Source: Planctomycetia bacterium
GTDB taxonomy: Bacteria > Planctomycetota > Phycisphaerae > Phycisphaerales > SM1A02
Length of the DNA: 44,567 nt
Assembly (NCBI GenBank): GCA_005787685.1
Contig: SYAC01000026.1
Location: forward strand, 1 to 44,567
Reading direction: 5' to 3'
This document shows, piece after piece, positions 8,016 through 16,213 of the stretch. The position numbers and the translations under genes are program-made. Within the stretch, counting starts at the first letter, position 1. Each line of letters starts with the position of its first letter. Below the pieces are notes generated by a model. It was not told the DNA's origin. It saw nothing but the letters and a program-made list of their open reading frames with translations, and ran no database searches.

Positions 8016-9410
8016 TTACGCCGTGACCGCCACGCGCGCATCCATATGCCGAATAATTTCGTGGGCAAATTCCGAGCATTTCACCTTGCGTGCGCCCTCC
8101 ATTAAGCGATGGAAATCGTATGTGACGGTGCGTGCGGTAATGGCGGCGTCCATGCCAGCGATGATCATGTCGGCCGCCTCGCTCCAACCCATGTAACGCA
8201 GCATCATTTCGCCGGACAAGATCACGCTGCCTGGATTCACTTGATCAAGGTTGGCGTACTTGGGCGAGGTGCCGTGCGTGGCTTCAAAGATGGCGTGGCC
8301 AGTGGTCTCATTCATGTTGGCTCCCGGCGCAATGCCAATGCCACCCACTTGCGCGGCGAGTGCGTCGGACAAATAGTCGCCGTTCAAATTCATGGTTGCG
8401 ATCACATCAAAATCCTTAGGGCGTGTGAGCACTTGTTGCAAAGTGATATCGGCGATGGAATCCTTGATGAGCAACTTGCTCTTCCACTTTCCGCCACCGT
8501 GTGTTGGCGCCAACTTCATGGCCACATCAATCTCGGCGCGGATCTTGGCTTGTTGATCGGGCGTCATCATGTCGTAGCCTGGATCGATCATCTTGGCATT
8601 GGCCTCGGTGGTAAGCGCGGCGTTGGCGTCTTTGTTTGCAAAGATCCAAGTCTCGCGCTCGCTCACGGTTTCATTGCGGAATTCCTTGGCCGCAAGCGCG
8701 TAGGCCCAATCCTTAAATGCGCCCTCGGTGAACTTCATAATGTTGCCCTTATGCACAATAGTGATACTTTTTCGCTTCTCTTTCAGCGCGTACTTGATGG
8801 CGCTGCGGACCAGGCGCTCGGTGCCCTGCCTAGAAATTGGCTTAATGCCAATGCCACAAGTTTCCGGGAAACGGATTTTTTTAAACTGCTCTGGGAACGC
8901 CAACTGAAACGCGTCCAAGAATTTCTTGGAGTCGGGCGAGCCCTCCTTAAATTCAATCCCGGCGTAAATGTCCTCAGTGTTCTCGCGGAAGATGACGGTG
9001 TCCACATCCTCGGGCTTCTTCACCGGACTTGGCACGCCCTTGAAGTAGCGCACGGGTCGCAGGCAAACATACAGATCTAACTTTTGGCGAAGCGCCACAT
9101 TCAAACTACTCATGCCTCCACCAACTGGGGTGGTGAGCGGTCCCTTGATGCCCACCAGCATGTCGCGGAAAGCCGTGAGCGTTTCCTCGGGCAACCATGA
9201 TCCAGTTTTGTTGAAGGCCTTTTCGCCTGCAAGAACTTCATGCCAATGAATCTTGCGCTTGCCACCGTAGGCCTTTTCAACCGCGGCGTCGAACACCATT
9301 TGGCTGGCCTTCCAAATATCGGGACCAGTGCCGTCGCCCTCAATGAATGGAATGAGGGGTTGATCTGGAACTTGAAGTCCGTCGCTGGTCATTTGAATTT
9401 TGCTTGGCAT
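8016..9410 (-). CDS. icd: NADP-dependent isocitrate dehydrogenase
   Basis: A 464-residue TCA-cycle enzyme converting isocitrate to 2-oxoglutarate and CO2 with reduction of NADP. The substrate loop [17 protein letters not shown] is present; Ser102 aligns with the regulatory phosphoserine of the E. coli enzyme, and the Arg before it is replaced by Ser101. The NADP-specifying stretch GTSPKYAN...[10 protein letters not shown] keeps the Lys-Tyr and the later Tyr and Arg positions known from E. coli, supporting NADP rather than NAD. Length is slightly above the E. coli protein (416), partly from internal segments near 250-310. A good Shine-Dalgarno sequence (AAAGGA, 9418-9423) is seven bases upstream. 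It is followed closely by the VTT gene. Confidence 0.95.
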   Translation of the reverse strand: MPSKIQMTSDGLQVPDQPLIPFIEGDGTGPDIWKASQMVFDAAVEKAYGGKRKIHWHEVLAGEKAFNKTGSWLPEETLTAFRDMLVGIKGPLTTPVGGGMSSLNVALRQKLDLYVCLRPVRYFKGVPSPVKKPEDVDTVIFRENTEDIYAGIEFKEGSPDSKKFLDAFQLAFPEQFKKIRFPETCGIGIKPISRQGTERLVRSAIKYALKEKRKSITIVHKGNIMKFTEGAFKDWAYALAAKEFRNETVSERETWIFANKDANAALTTEANAKMIDPGYDMMTPDQQAKIRAEIDVAMKLAPTHGGGKWKSKLLIKDSIADITLQQVLTRPKDFDVIATMNLNGDYLSDALAAQVGGIGIAPGANMNETTGHAIFEATHGTSPKYANLDQVNPGSVILSGEMMLRYMGWSEAADMIIAGMDAAITARTVTYDFHRLMEGARKVKCSEFAHEIIRHMDARVAVTA

Positions 9411-9498
9411 GGAATTGTCCTTTCAAAAAGATAAAAGTTGCTTCGATCGTTATGAATAAGTTTATGAATTGCGCTGGCGGCGCGTGTGGATAGAAAAA

Positions 9499-10641
9499 TT
9501 ATGGATCGGGCGGCGGCTCAAATGGCGAAGGCTCGGTCGGAGAAGGTGCGGGCGTTGGCTCGGGTGTTGGATCGGGCGTTGGCTCGGGAATTGGCTCGGG
9601 AATTGGCTCGGGCGTTGGCTCGGGCATTGGCTCGGGAATTGGCTCGGGCGTTGGCTCGGGCGTTGGCTCGGGCATTGGCTCGGGAATTGGCTCGGGCGTT
9701 GGATCGGGCGTTGGATCGGGCGTTGGATCGGGAATTGGCTCGGGCATTGGCTCGGGCGTTGGATCGAGTGTTGGCTCGGGCGTTGGATCGGGCGTTGGAT
9801 CGGGGTCTACTTTCGGACCACGAACAGGATTCGCATTTGGTACTGACTTAACAGCAATTGGCTTTGGAATAATTGCGGGCTGTGGATTTAACACAGGCTC
9901 GGGGATCAATATGGGTTCAGTGGCCGGCTCCGCTTGCACAACTGGTGTCGGGTCCACATCAGGTTTCTCAACAATCGGTTCCGGTTGCGCTGCGGCTGGC
10001 TCAACAATCGGTTCCTGTTCCACTGCGGCTTGCGTATTTGAAACGGGAACAGTTACGGAGGTCGCCGTATCAACTGGATCATTCAAGGGTGCGTTTGGAA
10101 TTTCAGGTTGTGCTTGCTCCTCACTTGGGGTGCTGACAACCACGGGAAGCGGCTCGGATCGCTGAGGTAATTTGTTTGACGCAGCCAAATTGACTTGCGG
10201 AATTTTAGACTTTTTCTCAAGCGGCATGCCCTTGAGTCGCATATCGACTTCATCTAAATAATGCCGCGCTTGCAACCAAAAATGCGCGGGAACGGTGATG
10301 GTGGTGGTTGAAAATTCAACGGCTGGTGGATCCGTGTCGGTCAATGCCGCCGTGAATTTCCACTCGTTTTGTTCACGCCTTGGCTCATGTCCTGCAATCA
10401 TGACATCGCGGCGAACTTCACGCAGAATTTCAATGCGATTATGAATATCGTCACGCCAAACTTGATTCTCCGTCACAACCCAATCGGCGTAGCGAGGATC
10501 TTCGGCAGCTTGAACCATTGCCTTCCAAACTTGATCACGGGAGTGTCCTGGAAATTCACGTTCCTTGGTTCCACACGCACTCAAAATGGACAGCACCAAC
10601 ATGACCAAAGGCACAATGCGCGATTGGGTGGCATTCTGCAT
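9499..10641 (-). CDS. Lipoprotein with a long Pro-x-Pro repeat tail
   Basis: A 380-residue predicted lipoprotein. The start at 10641 gives a signal peptide with a lipobox LSAC (Cys23); the frame runs further upstream but overlaps yebC. Residues 24 to about 140 form a folded region of unknown family ([17 protein letters not shown]...). Residues 150-275 are Pro/Glu/Val-rich. The last 105 or so residues are almost pure P-E/D-P-T/I/M repeats, encoded by about 21 copies of a 12-base unit. Such tails in other bacteria act as rigid spacers through periplasm or peptidoglycan; that role is inference here. The gene starts 55 bases after the yebC stop. The C-terminal run lacks any anchor motif. Confidence 0.75.
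   Translation of the reverse strand: MQNATQSRIVPLVMLVLSILSACGTKEREFPGHSRDQVWKAMVQAAEDPRYADWVVTENQVWRDDIHNRIEILREVRRDVMIAGHEPRREQNEWKFTAALTDTDPPAVEFSTTTITVPAHFWLQARHYLDEVDMRLKGMPLEKKSKIPQVNLAASNKLPQRSEPLPVVVSTPSEEQAQPEIPNAPLNDPVDTATSVTVPVSNTQAAVEQEPIVEPAAAQPEPIVEKPDVDPTPVVQAEPATEPILIPEPVLNPQPAIIPKPIAVKSVPNANPVRGPKVDPDPTPDPTPEPTLDPTPEPMPEPIPDPTPDPTPDPTPEPIPEPMPEPTPEPTPEPIPEPMPEPTPEPIPEPIPEPTPDPTPEPTPAPSPTEPSPFEPPPDP
9551..9806 (-). repeat. 12-base tandem repeat (minisatellite) inside the lipoprotein gene
   Basis: About 21 head-to-tail copies of a 12-base unit, GAR/GAT-CCA-ANN-CCC on the coding strand, each giving four residues (E/D-P-T/I/M-P). The third codon varies among ACG, ATT and ATG, and the first between Glu and Asp codons. 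Because 12 is a multiple of three, gain or loss of units keeps the frame. The opposite strand also stays open in two frames through the array, which is a by-product of the repeat. Confidence 0.9.
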
Positions 10642-10696
10642 GCCCTTACATGTCAAGAAAAAAAAATGCGAAATGATGAAGATGAAAATCATGGAT

Positions 10697-11419
10697 TTAA
10701 TCACGCGACAAATTTGTGTGCACTTTCTGCACATCGTCATGATCCTCTAACGCCTCGATCAATTTTTCAACTATTTGCATTGTGGCTGCATCGACTGAAA
10801 CTGTGTTATGTGCAACATATTCTATTTGAGCGCTTTCGACAGCGATATTGGCCGCTTCAAGGGCCTCGCGGACCACGCCAAAGTTGGCGGGCGCGGTGGT
10901 GATTTGCCACCCTTCTTGACTGGTTTGAACATCGTCCGCGCCGGCGGCCAGGACAATTTCTAGTAGCGCGTTTTCGTTGGTTGCGTCACTTGAAATGAGC
11001 AGAATCCCCTGCTGAAGAAAGCCAAACATGACACTATTGGGAACACCAATTTTGCCGCCATTTTTGTCAAAAAGCGTGCGGATTTCTGGCGCGGTTCGAT
11101 TGGTGTTGGCCACCAAGGCCTCCACCACAAGGGCCACGCCGCCGGGGCCAAATCCCTCATATCGAGTTGGCTCGTAGCGCTCACTTTCCAAACCGCCAGC
11201 ACCTTTCTTAACGGCTTTCTCAATGGTGTCGCGCGGCATGTTGCCCGCCTTGGCGTCCAATATGGCCAAGCGCAGCGATGAATTAAATTTAGGGTCCGCA
11301 CCACCCGTGCGCGCCGCGACAATCACCGCGCGACTTAGTTTGCTCCAAATTTTTCCACGCTTGGCGTCCACCGCTGCTTTGCGATGTTTGATGTTTTTCC
11401 AAACACTATGGCCGGCCAT
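10697..11419 (-). CDS. yebC: YebC/PmpR/TACO1 family protein
   Basis: A 240-residue protein of the widespread YebC family, recognised from its start [28 protein letters not shown] (positions 1-28) and the internal [24 protein letters not shown]. Members were first described as transcription regulators. More recent work on TACO1 and bacterial YebC proteins connects them to ribosomes stalled on proline-rich sequence. Which role applies here is not shown by sequence alone. Its ATG overlaps the TAA of the upstream TPR gene (TAATG), suggesting coupled translation, and it is followed directly by the proline-repeat lipoprotein gene. The ruvC, ruvA and ruvB genes that often adjoin yebC are absent. Confidence 0.93.
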   Translation of the reverse strand: MAGHSVWKNIKHRKAAVDAKRGKIWSKLSRAVIVAARTGGADPKFNSSLRLAILDAKAGNMPRDTIEKAVKKGAGGLESERYEPTRYEGFGPGGVALVVEALVANTNRTAPEIRTLFDKNGGKIGVPNSVMFGFLQQGILLISSDATNENALLEIVLAAGADDVQTSQEGWQITTAPANFGVVREALEAANIAVESAQIEYVAHNTVSVDAATMQIVEKLIEALEDHDDVQKVHTNLSRD

Positions 11420-14400
11420 TATTTCGCCCCCTCTAAAATTGCCTCGGACACATTGGATACCCCCACATCAAGCTGTGGGTTTGGCGCGCCCGTGGTGGAT
11501 GATTGTGTTGATGCGTAATCCATTGGCGCCAATGCAGGCGTGCCACCTTGCTGGATGAAGTTTAATTTTTCCCTGGCGCGCGCAATGGCCGCACCATCGT
11601 TGCCATCATAAAATGCGTTGGCGTTCCATGCGCGAATGCCCCACTGGCGCTGTTGCAAAATAGAAAATGCGTTGGTGACATTTTCGCGCGAAGACTTTGC
11701 AGCGCCCTCATCCACAATTAGGCGCCAAAGCTGTTTGGCCTGCTCGATTTCGCCCACGCGATACAGCGCGTCGGCGCAGTGGTCCAATGATTCTGGAGAG
11801 GCCTTATCTCGGGCTTTTTTCAGCGATCTTTGCAAAATTGTCACCGCACCCTCAACGCCTTCCACATCCTGCAACCGCCCTTGTCGGTACGCCAACCACC
11901 CGGCCGTGTCAAGGGTGCTGGGATCATTTGGGGTGGCCACCAAGGCTCGGTGAATGAGATCGATCGTGGTGACATCAATGTCATTTCGCTCCATGCGCAG
12001 CCAGGCGAGATTGTTCATAGCCGTCACAAGATTGGGCTCAAGATCAATCGCCATTTGAAAACATTCCTCCGCGGCGATTGGATCGCTTGCAATTAAAAAC
12101 GCGTTGCCAAGTTCCGCCAGATCCTGGGCGACCGTTGTGGGGAGCGGTTCTTGCAGTTGAAATTGATTTTGTTCGCGCTCTTGTGTCAAGCGCGCGATCG
12201 CCTTCATCACATTGCCTTTGGCAATCAGGCAAGCCAGCTCGGCTCTGAACAGTTGCGATTTATTTTTATCCTGGTTCAACGCCCCGCAATCATGCAGTAA
12301 ATATTCGGCGCGCATGAACATATTTTCATCGGCAAGCAATTGAGCGGCCTGTCGAGCGCCGTCCACAGTCCACGCGCGCGCGCAGGCTTTACTGATGGCG
12401 CGCGCCTCTTGTAGATTGCCGTCCAGCATGGCGTAGGCGACATACATTGGCGCGACCTTGGGGTCATTCAATAATGGCTTAGCCAAAGCCGCTTGCAACG
12501 CCAATCGATCGCCAATGTCATGTGGCAACCGATGCGCCAAAGAAACCGCGCTTTCACGCTGATCTTTTGATAATCGTGCCCCGCGCGCCATGGCGCGAAT
12601 TTCTTGCGCGGCGGCAGCGGGTTGCAAATTCAACGCAATATCAATTCGCTCAAGTTGCGCGCGACCCGCCGCGGTTCGCACACGCTCCGGCGCGTCATGC
12701 AGAACGCCAAGGGCGAGCTCGTTTTTTTCGGCCGCTATACATGCGCGCACACAAGAGCGAATGAGCGCGTCAGAATCTGGATCAACCAACAATGCCGCTT
12801 GAAGAATGTCAATCACCTCGCTGAATCGACCCTGGCCCGCCTTGCATGAAAGAGCGGCCTCGGTCAGTTCTATAGCCGCGGGATGCGCCAGCACCAGCGC
12901 GTTCAAAAATTCCTCGGTCTGCGCCATGCACCCTATATTGGCAGAGGCGGACAAGAGCCTTCGCGCAACCATGGCGTCGTGGGGATCCTCGAGCAATAAC
13001 ATGCGTAGCGATTCCAACACGAACTCGGATTGGTTGTGCCGCTGCAACGACAAGGCTTGCTCCCGGCGAAGCTCCCGCAACACCTGATCAGATTTGCTGG
13101 CTTTGATCAGTAGCATGGCGTCCTGATCGGGCGCAATTTCCTGTTCCGGCACGGCGACTTCCAAATATTTACGCGCGGCCAATCTATTATTCGGCGACGC
13201 ATCCATGGCGCGCTCCAGCGAATTTCGAGATTCCAAAGCGGCCTCGCGCTTGCGTGTGTAAGTCAATTCCATGGATGAATTCAAGGCAATCGACAGATCG
13301 ATCGCGGCGCGAACCATCCATACTTGCGCGGATTTTTTATCAAGCGCAATGGCGCGCTCGACCCATTCAATGGCCTTGGTGGTTTCACCACACTCCAGAA
13401 AGGCCCGCGCCAGCGCCGCCAACTCTGGTGCCGATGTGGCATCGCACAACAATTCAATGCGCTCAATTTTGGCAAGGTCATGCTCAATGGCCAACGCATG
13501 TAGCGCGGCAATCCGTGACGCGCTTGCAAGTGGGGAGCGCGACTGCGTGAATGGCTCAAGTGTTTGCAATGCCAGCAGGGAATCCAAGCCAACCAAGTCA
13601 AACCAAGCGCCAAGCAAGGCGCGCGTGGCGTTGTCCGTTGTGTCGCTGACTGCGTTGGTTTGCGAGGACAGTGCTTGAATTTCCGCGCGCATTTGTTTGG
13701 CCGAATATGGCAAGTCGCGCAAGGCTGCCGCCCAGTTGTGTGCGCTGTCCGGCTTCTTTTGAACATGGTCCAATGCGATTTGCGTGGCCACGGCAATTCC
13801 TTGGTTGAGAGCAATGTCGTGGACCATCTCCCGCAAGGCGATTGAATTGTCTAGAATCTGGGGCGCGCTGGTCAACAAGACGCGCGCCGCTTGGGCCTGC
13901 GAGCACGCCACCATAGAGCGCGCGATAAGCGTGTCTTGCGGGGTGAAGATGTATTGCAAACCTGCTTGAAGTGGCTGAGAAACCCCATTTTTGTGCAGCC
14001 ACTGCGTCGCGCTAGGCGCCCCGGCTCGGCCTGGGGATTCAGCATGCATGAGCGTGTCCATGATCAACTGTCTAGCCAAGGCGGGCCGCCCTGCGCATGT
14101 CAGCGCCCACACTGACGCGGGAACGCTCGTGGCATCCATTGGGTCCGATTGCGCCAGCGAACGCGAAAATAATTCCACGGCGTTGTCCCAATTTCCAATG
14201 CTGGCTTCACACTCGCCAGCGAATCGCAAAAGTTCCTTGGCGCTTGCGATCGAAGGTGCGACATCCGACACCGGTCGATCGCCCAGAGATATTTGAAGTT
14301 GCGCGGCTTGGTCAAAGCATGCGGCGGCGGCATGTGCGTAATCCAAGGCGCGCAATGCAAAGCCCAATCCCGCCAAGGTGGAGATTTGTCTTTTCAAGCG

Positions 14401-14982
14401 CGAGTTGGTTCGTTTGACAGTCAACCACAGTCGGCGCGCGCGAAACAAGTGCTCGGCGGCGCTTCTGTAATCTTTTACCGCCACATAATTAATCCCCATC
14501 GCGGTAAGTGCCTCCACATCGTTGGGAACCAACGCCAGTAATTGGCTCCACGCGCTCAGGGCGCTGTCGCGGCGTCCAGTGTCATCAAAAGACCGCCCTA
14601 ATTCACGCCACGCCAACTGGTTTTTGGAATCCTCACGCACCACCTTGAACAGCAGTTGCATGGCCAGATCAAACTCGTCTTGCCGCGCATGATTACGCAC
14701 CTTGATCAACCAAATCGGATCGGGCTCGGTGCTGCTGGACGCGGCGGTTTCATGGGACTGAATCGGTGAAATTTTTTTCTCAACTTCATCCAAATCCAAG
14801 TGCGTGTTCACATTCTTGGGCACAACCTTGAGCGCCATGTATAGTGGCGGAGTAAGCCACTTCATTTCACCTCGTGGCTGGCGGGAGGCTTGCGCTTGCA
14901 ATTCTTCAACGGGCGTTTGCGGCGTGCCGACACAGCTAGCACATGTGGCGAGCAAGATCAAAGTCCAATATCTCTGACGCAT
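11419..14982 (-). CDS. Large TPR-repeat lipoprotein
   Basis: A 1187-residue protein, almost entirely alpha-helical repeat. The start at 14982 (MRQRYWTLILLATCASC) gives a short lipoprotein-like signal with candidate lipid cysteines at 14 and 17; neither is an ideal lipobox. The frame continues upstream into the preceding gene, but that part is low in hydrophobic pattern and overlaps coding sequence. Tetratricopeptide-like units are clear near residues 75-170 (QLAWRELGRSFDDTGRRDSA; VEALTAMGINYVAVKDYRSA) and again near 1000-1130 (EECFQMAIDLEPNLVTAMNNLAWL). Such proteins usually scaffold envelope complexes. The stop overlaps the yebC start by one base, and the gene begins 8 bases after the upstream gene ends. 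Function unknown. Confidence 0.8.
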   Translation of the reverse strand: MRQRYWTLILLATCASCVGTPQTPVEELQAQASRQPRGEMKWLTPPLYMALKVVPKNVNTHLDLDEVEKKISPIQSHETAASSSTEPDPIWLIKVRNHARQDEFDLAMQLLFKVVREDSKNQLAWRELGRSFDDTGRRDSALSAWSQLLALVPNDVEALTAMGINYVAVKDYRSAAEHLFRARRLWLTVKRTNSRLKRQISTLAGLGFALRALDYAHAAAACFDQAAQLQISLGDRPVSDVAPSIASAKELLRFAGECEASIGNWDNAVELFSRSLAQSDPMDATSVPASVWALTCAGRPALARQLIMDTLMHAESPGRAGAPSATQWLHKNGVSQPLQAGLQYIFTPQDTLIARSMVACSQAQAARVLLTSAPQILDNSIALREMVHDIALNQGIAVATQIALDHVQKKPDSAHNWAAALRDLPYSAKQMRAEIQALSSQTNAVSDTTDNATRALLGAWFDLVGLDSLLALQTLEPFTQSRSPLASASRIAALHALAIEHDLAKIERIELLCDATSAPELAALARAFLECGETTKAIEWVERAIALDKKSAQVWMVRAAIDLSIALNSSMELTYTRKREAALESRNSLERAMDASPNNRLAARKYLEVAVPEQEIAPDQDAMLLIKASKSDQVLRELRREQALSLQRHNQSEFVLESLRMLLLEDPHDAMVARRLLSASANIGCMAQTEEFLNALVLAHPAAIELTEAALSCKAGQGRFSEVIDILQAALLVDPDSDALIRSCVRACIAAEKNELALGVLHDAPERVRTAAGRAQLERIDIALNLQPAAAAQEIRAMARGARLSKDQRESAVSLAHRLPHDIGDRLALQAALAKPLLNDPKVAPMYVAYAMLDGNLQEARAISKACARAWTVDGARQAAQLLADENMFMRAEYLLHDCGALNQDKNKSQLFRAELACLIAKGNVMKAIARLTQEREQNQFQLQEPLPTTVAQDLAELGNAFLIASDPIAAEECFQMAIDLEPNLVTAMNNLAWLRMERNDIDVTTIDLIHRALVATPNDPSTLDTAGWLAYRQGRLQDVEGVEGAVTILQRSLKKARDKASPESLDHCADALYRVGEIEQAKQLWRLIVDEGAAKSSRENVTNAFSILQQRQWGIRAWNANAFYDGNDGAAIARAREKLNFIQQGGTPALAPMDYASTQSSTTGAPNPQLDVGVSNVSEAILEGAK

Positions 14983-14990
14983 ACCAAGGC

Positions 14991-15668
14991 CTATTTGCGA
15001 GTAGTTCGCTTGGATGGAGTCGCCGACGCTTTGCGCGCGGAACGCCCCACACGAGCTGGTCGTCCAGAAATTAAATAGCGGTCGACCGCTTTGCGAATGG
15101 CAACGTGCGTTGATACCGCGTCCTCCGCACGAACATGGCGCAACATGAGTTGCGAAATATCCGCCGCGGAACCGGCCGAAGTAAGAATGTCGGACTCCAC
15201 TAAAAGGCGAATCGTGGTGCGATCCATGGGAACGGCATGAATGTTCAACCCCAACAAACACACCCGCGCGGCTACAAATGAGGGAATTCCGTCAAGATTT
15301 TCAATGTAACTCTTGGCGTCGCGCTTGGGAATGGCCGCCAGATGCTCAAGGCTGACCTTGTGTTGACGCTTAAAAATATCATGCAACGCACGGCGCAACA
15401 GAACGCAGCGTTCATGCGCCTCTGGATAGCGCACACCAATGGTCTCCACCATTTCCTTGACAAGCGCCACCCGAAGATCGTTGAAGTCCACCATGTCGTG
15501 GCGAATGCGTGACATGGCGTGCGCGGCCTGCGTACGCGAAGCATCGGTCAACAGAAAGCTTTCAATCAGCAACTCGATCAAGTCGGTTGGTGGAGTCGGA
15601 TCTTTCTCCGTGTTGGTGCGGACAAATTGGGAAAACTTGGTGGTGTAGAGCTCTGGCTTAGCGGTCAT
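14991..15668 (-). CDS. HhH-GPD (endonuclease III fold)-like protein lacking the catalytic Lys and Fe-S cysteines
   Basis: A 225-residue, mostly helical protein. Residues 121-155 (ENLDGIPSFVAARVCLLGL...VPMDRTTIRLL) match the helix-hairpin-helix plus Gly/Pro-Asp segment of the endonuclease III superfamily (LPGVGRKTA...VDTHI). The spacing from the lysine position to the catalytic aspartate is exactly 18, as in E. coli Nth: Phe131 replaces the Lys and Asp149 is kept. The four C-terminal cluster cysteines are missing. The last 25 residues are basic and probably bind nucleic acid. It may be a monofunctional glycosylase-like or purely DNA-binding protein. A GAGGA sequence precedes the ATG. It lies between rbfA and the TPR gene on the same strand. 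Confidence 0.65.
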   Translation of the reverse strand: MTAKPELYTTKFSQFVRTNTEKDPTPPTDLIELLIESFLLTDASRTQAAHAMSRIRHDMVDFNDLRVALVKEMVETIGVRYPEAHERCVLLRRALHDIFKRQHKVSLEHLAAIPKRDAKSYIENLDGIPSFVAARVCLLGLNIHAVPMDRTTIRLLVESDILTSAGSAADISQLMLRHVRAEDAVSTHVAIRKAVDRYLISGRPARVGRSARKASATPSKRTTRK

Positions 15669-15784
15669 GATTCCTCAGATTCAAATTGAATTTGTATTGT
15701 TGAAATAGTAGAACTGAACTGAAATAAAATGAAAATTAAAATTGAAATTGAAATTGAACTTGAAATATTGGCTTGTATGTTGGC
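15669..15784. repeat. AT-rich gap with short AATTGA repeats between rbfA and the HhH gene
   Basis: This 116-base gap is far more AT-rich than its surroundings. Near 15720-15765 it consists of irregular copies of (A)ATTGAA on the plus strand, which would read as a pyrimidine-rich TTCAATT leader in the transcript of the minus-strand genes. No promoter of good quality or hairpin terminator is seen in it. Confidence 0.6.
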
Positions 15785-16213
15785 TTATTCTTTATCGTTA
15801 TCCATTACCGCGTCGGCGGCGTCAAGTGCGGAAAGTTCTCCGCGTGATTGGGATGATGCGTGCATGGCGGCGTCAAGCGCGGCTTGCTTTTTCAGCGAAT
15901 CATCAAGTTGAAATTCCAAGCGTGGAAGACGGCGAATTTCGATTTTTTTAATCATGCCCGCCTTCAAGCGTCCACTGGCGTGGCGCAGGGCGGCAATGGC
16001 CAACTGACCGCGCTCGCCTGGCAACACCGAAATATGAAACCGCACCGTGGAGCGATCGGGTGTCATGACCGCATCCAGCACGCTGATCAAGCAACCTTCA
16101 ACGCGCGGATCGGACAGCCCTTCTGCAATGGCCGACTGCATGGCGCGACGAAGCGCCGAGGACAATCGTCCGGCGGCGCGCTCATCTGAAGGCTGGTGGT
16201 CATCGCGGTTCAT
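15785..16213 (-). CDS. rbfA: Ribosome-binding factor A
   Basis: A 142-residue KH-fold factor that binds the immature 30S subunit and assists 16S 5'-end processing. Family features include the N-terminal helix with RLSSALRRAMQSAIAEGLSDPRV, the strand LISVLDAVMTPDRSTVRFHISVL, and KIEIRRLPRLEFQLDDSL near residue 105. The start at 16213 overlaps the infB stop as ATGA, the classical infB-rbfA arrangement; the longer open frame upstream lies wholly inside infB. The C-terminal 35 residues are a hydrophilic Ala/Ser/Asp extension. It is the third gene of nusA-infB-rbfA. Confidence 0.9.
   Translation of the reverse strand: MNRDDHQPSDERAAGRLSSALRRAMQSAIAEGLSDPRVEGCLISVLDAVMTPDRSTVRFHISVLPGERGQLAIAALRHASGRLKAGMIKKIEIRRLPRLEFQLDDSLKKQAALDAAMHASSQSRGELSALDAADAVMDNDKE

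Noticed and set aside
9551..9806. CRISPR-like appearance of a regular repeat array
   Set aside because: The units are 12 bases, contiguous without spacers, and form part of a coding sequence. No cas genes are present.
9469..9851. Two plus-strand open frames encoding Trp-Leu-Gly and Ala-Arg-Leu repeats
   Set aside because: They are mirror readings of the 12-base repeat in the lipoprotein gene on the other strand. A repeat unit divisible by three keeps several frames open; there is no ribosome site or plausible protein.
14983..15261. Upstream extension of the TPR lipoprotein frame by 93 codons
   Set aside because: It overlaps the HhH gene almost entirely and reads as atypical Cys/His/Arg-rich sequence. 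The signal peptide begins at 14982.
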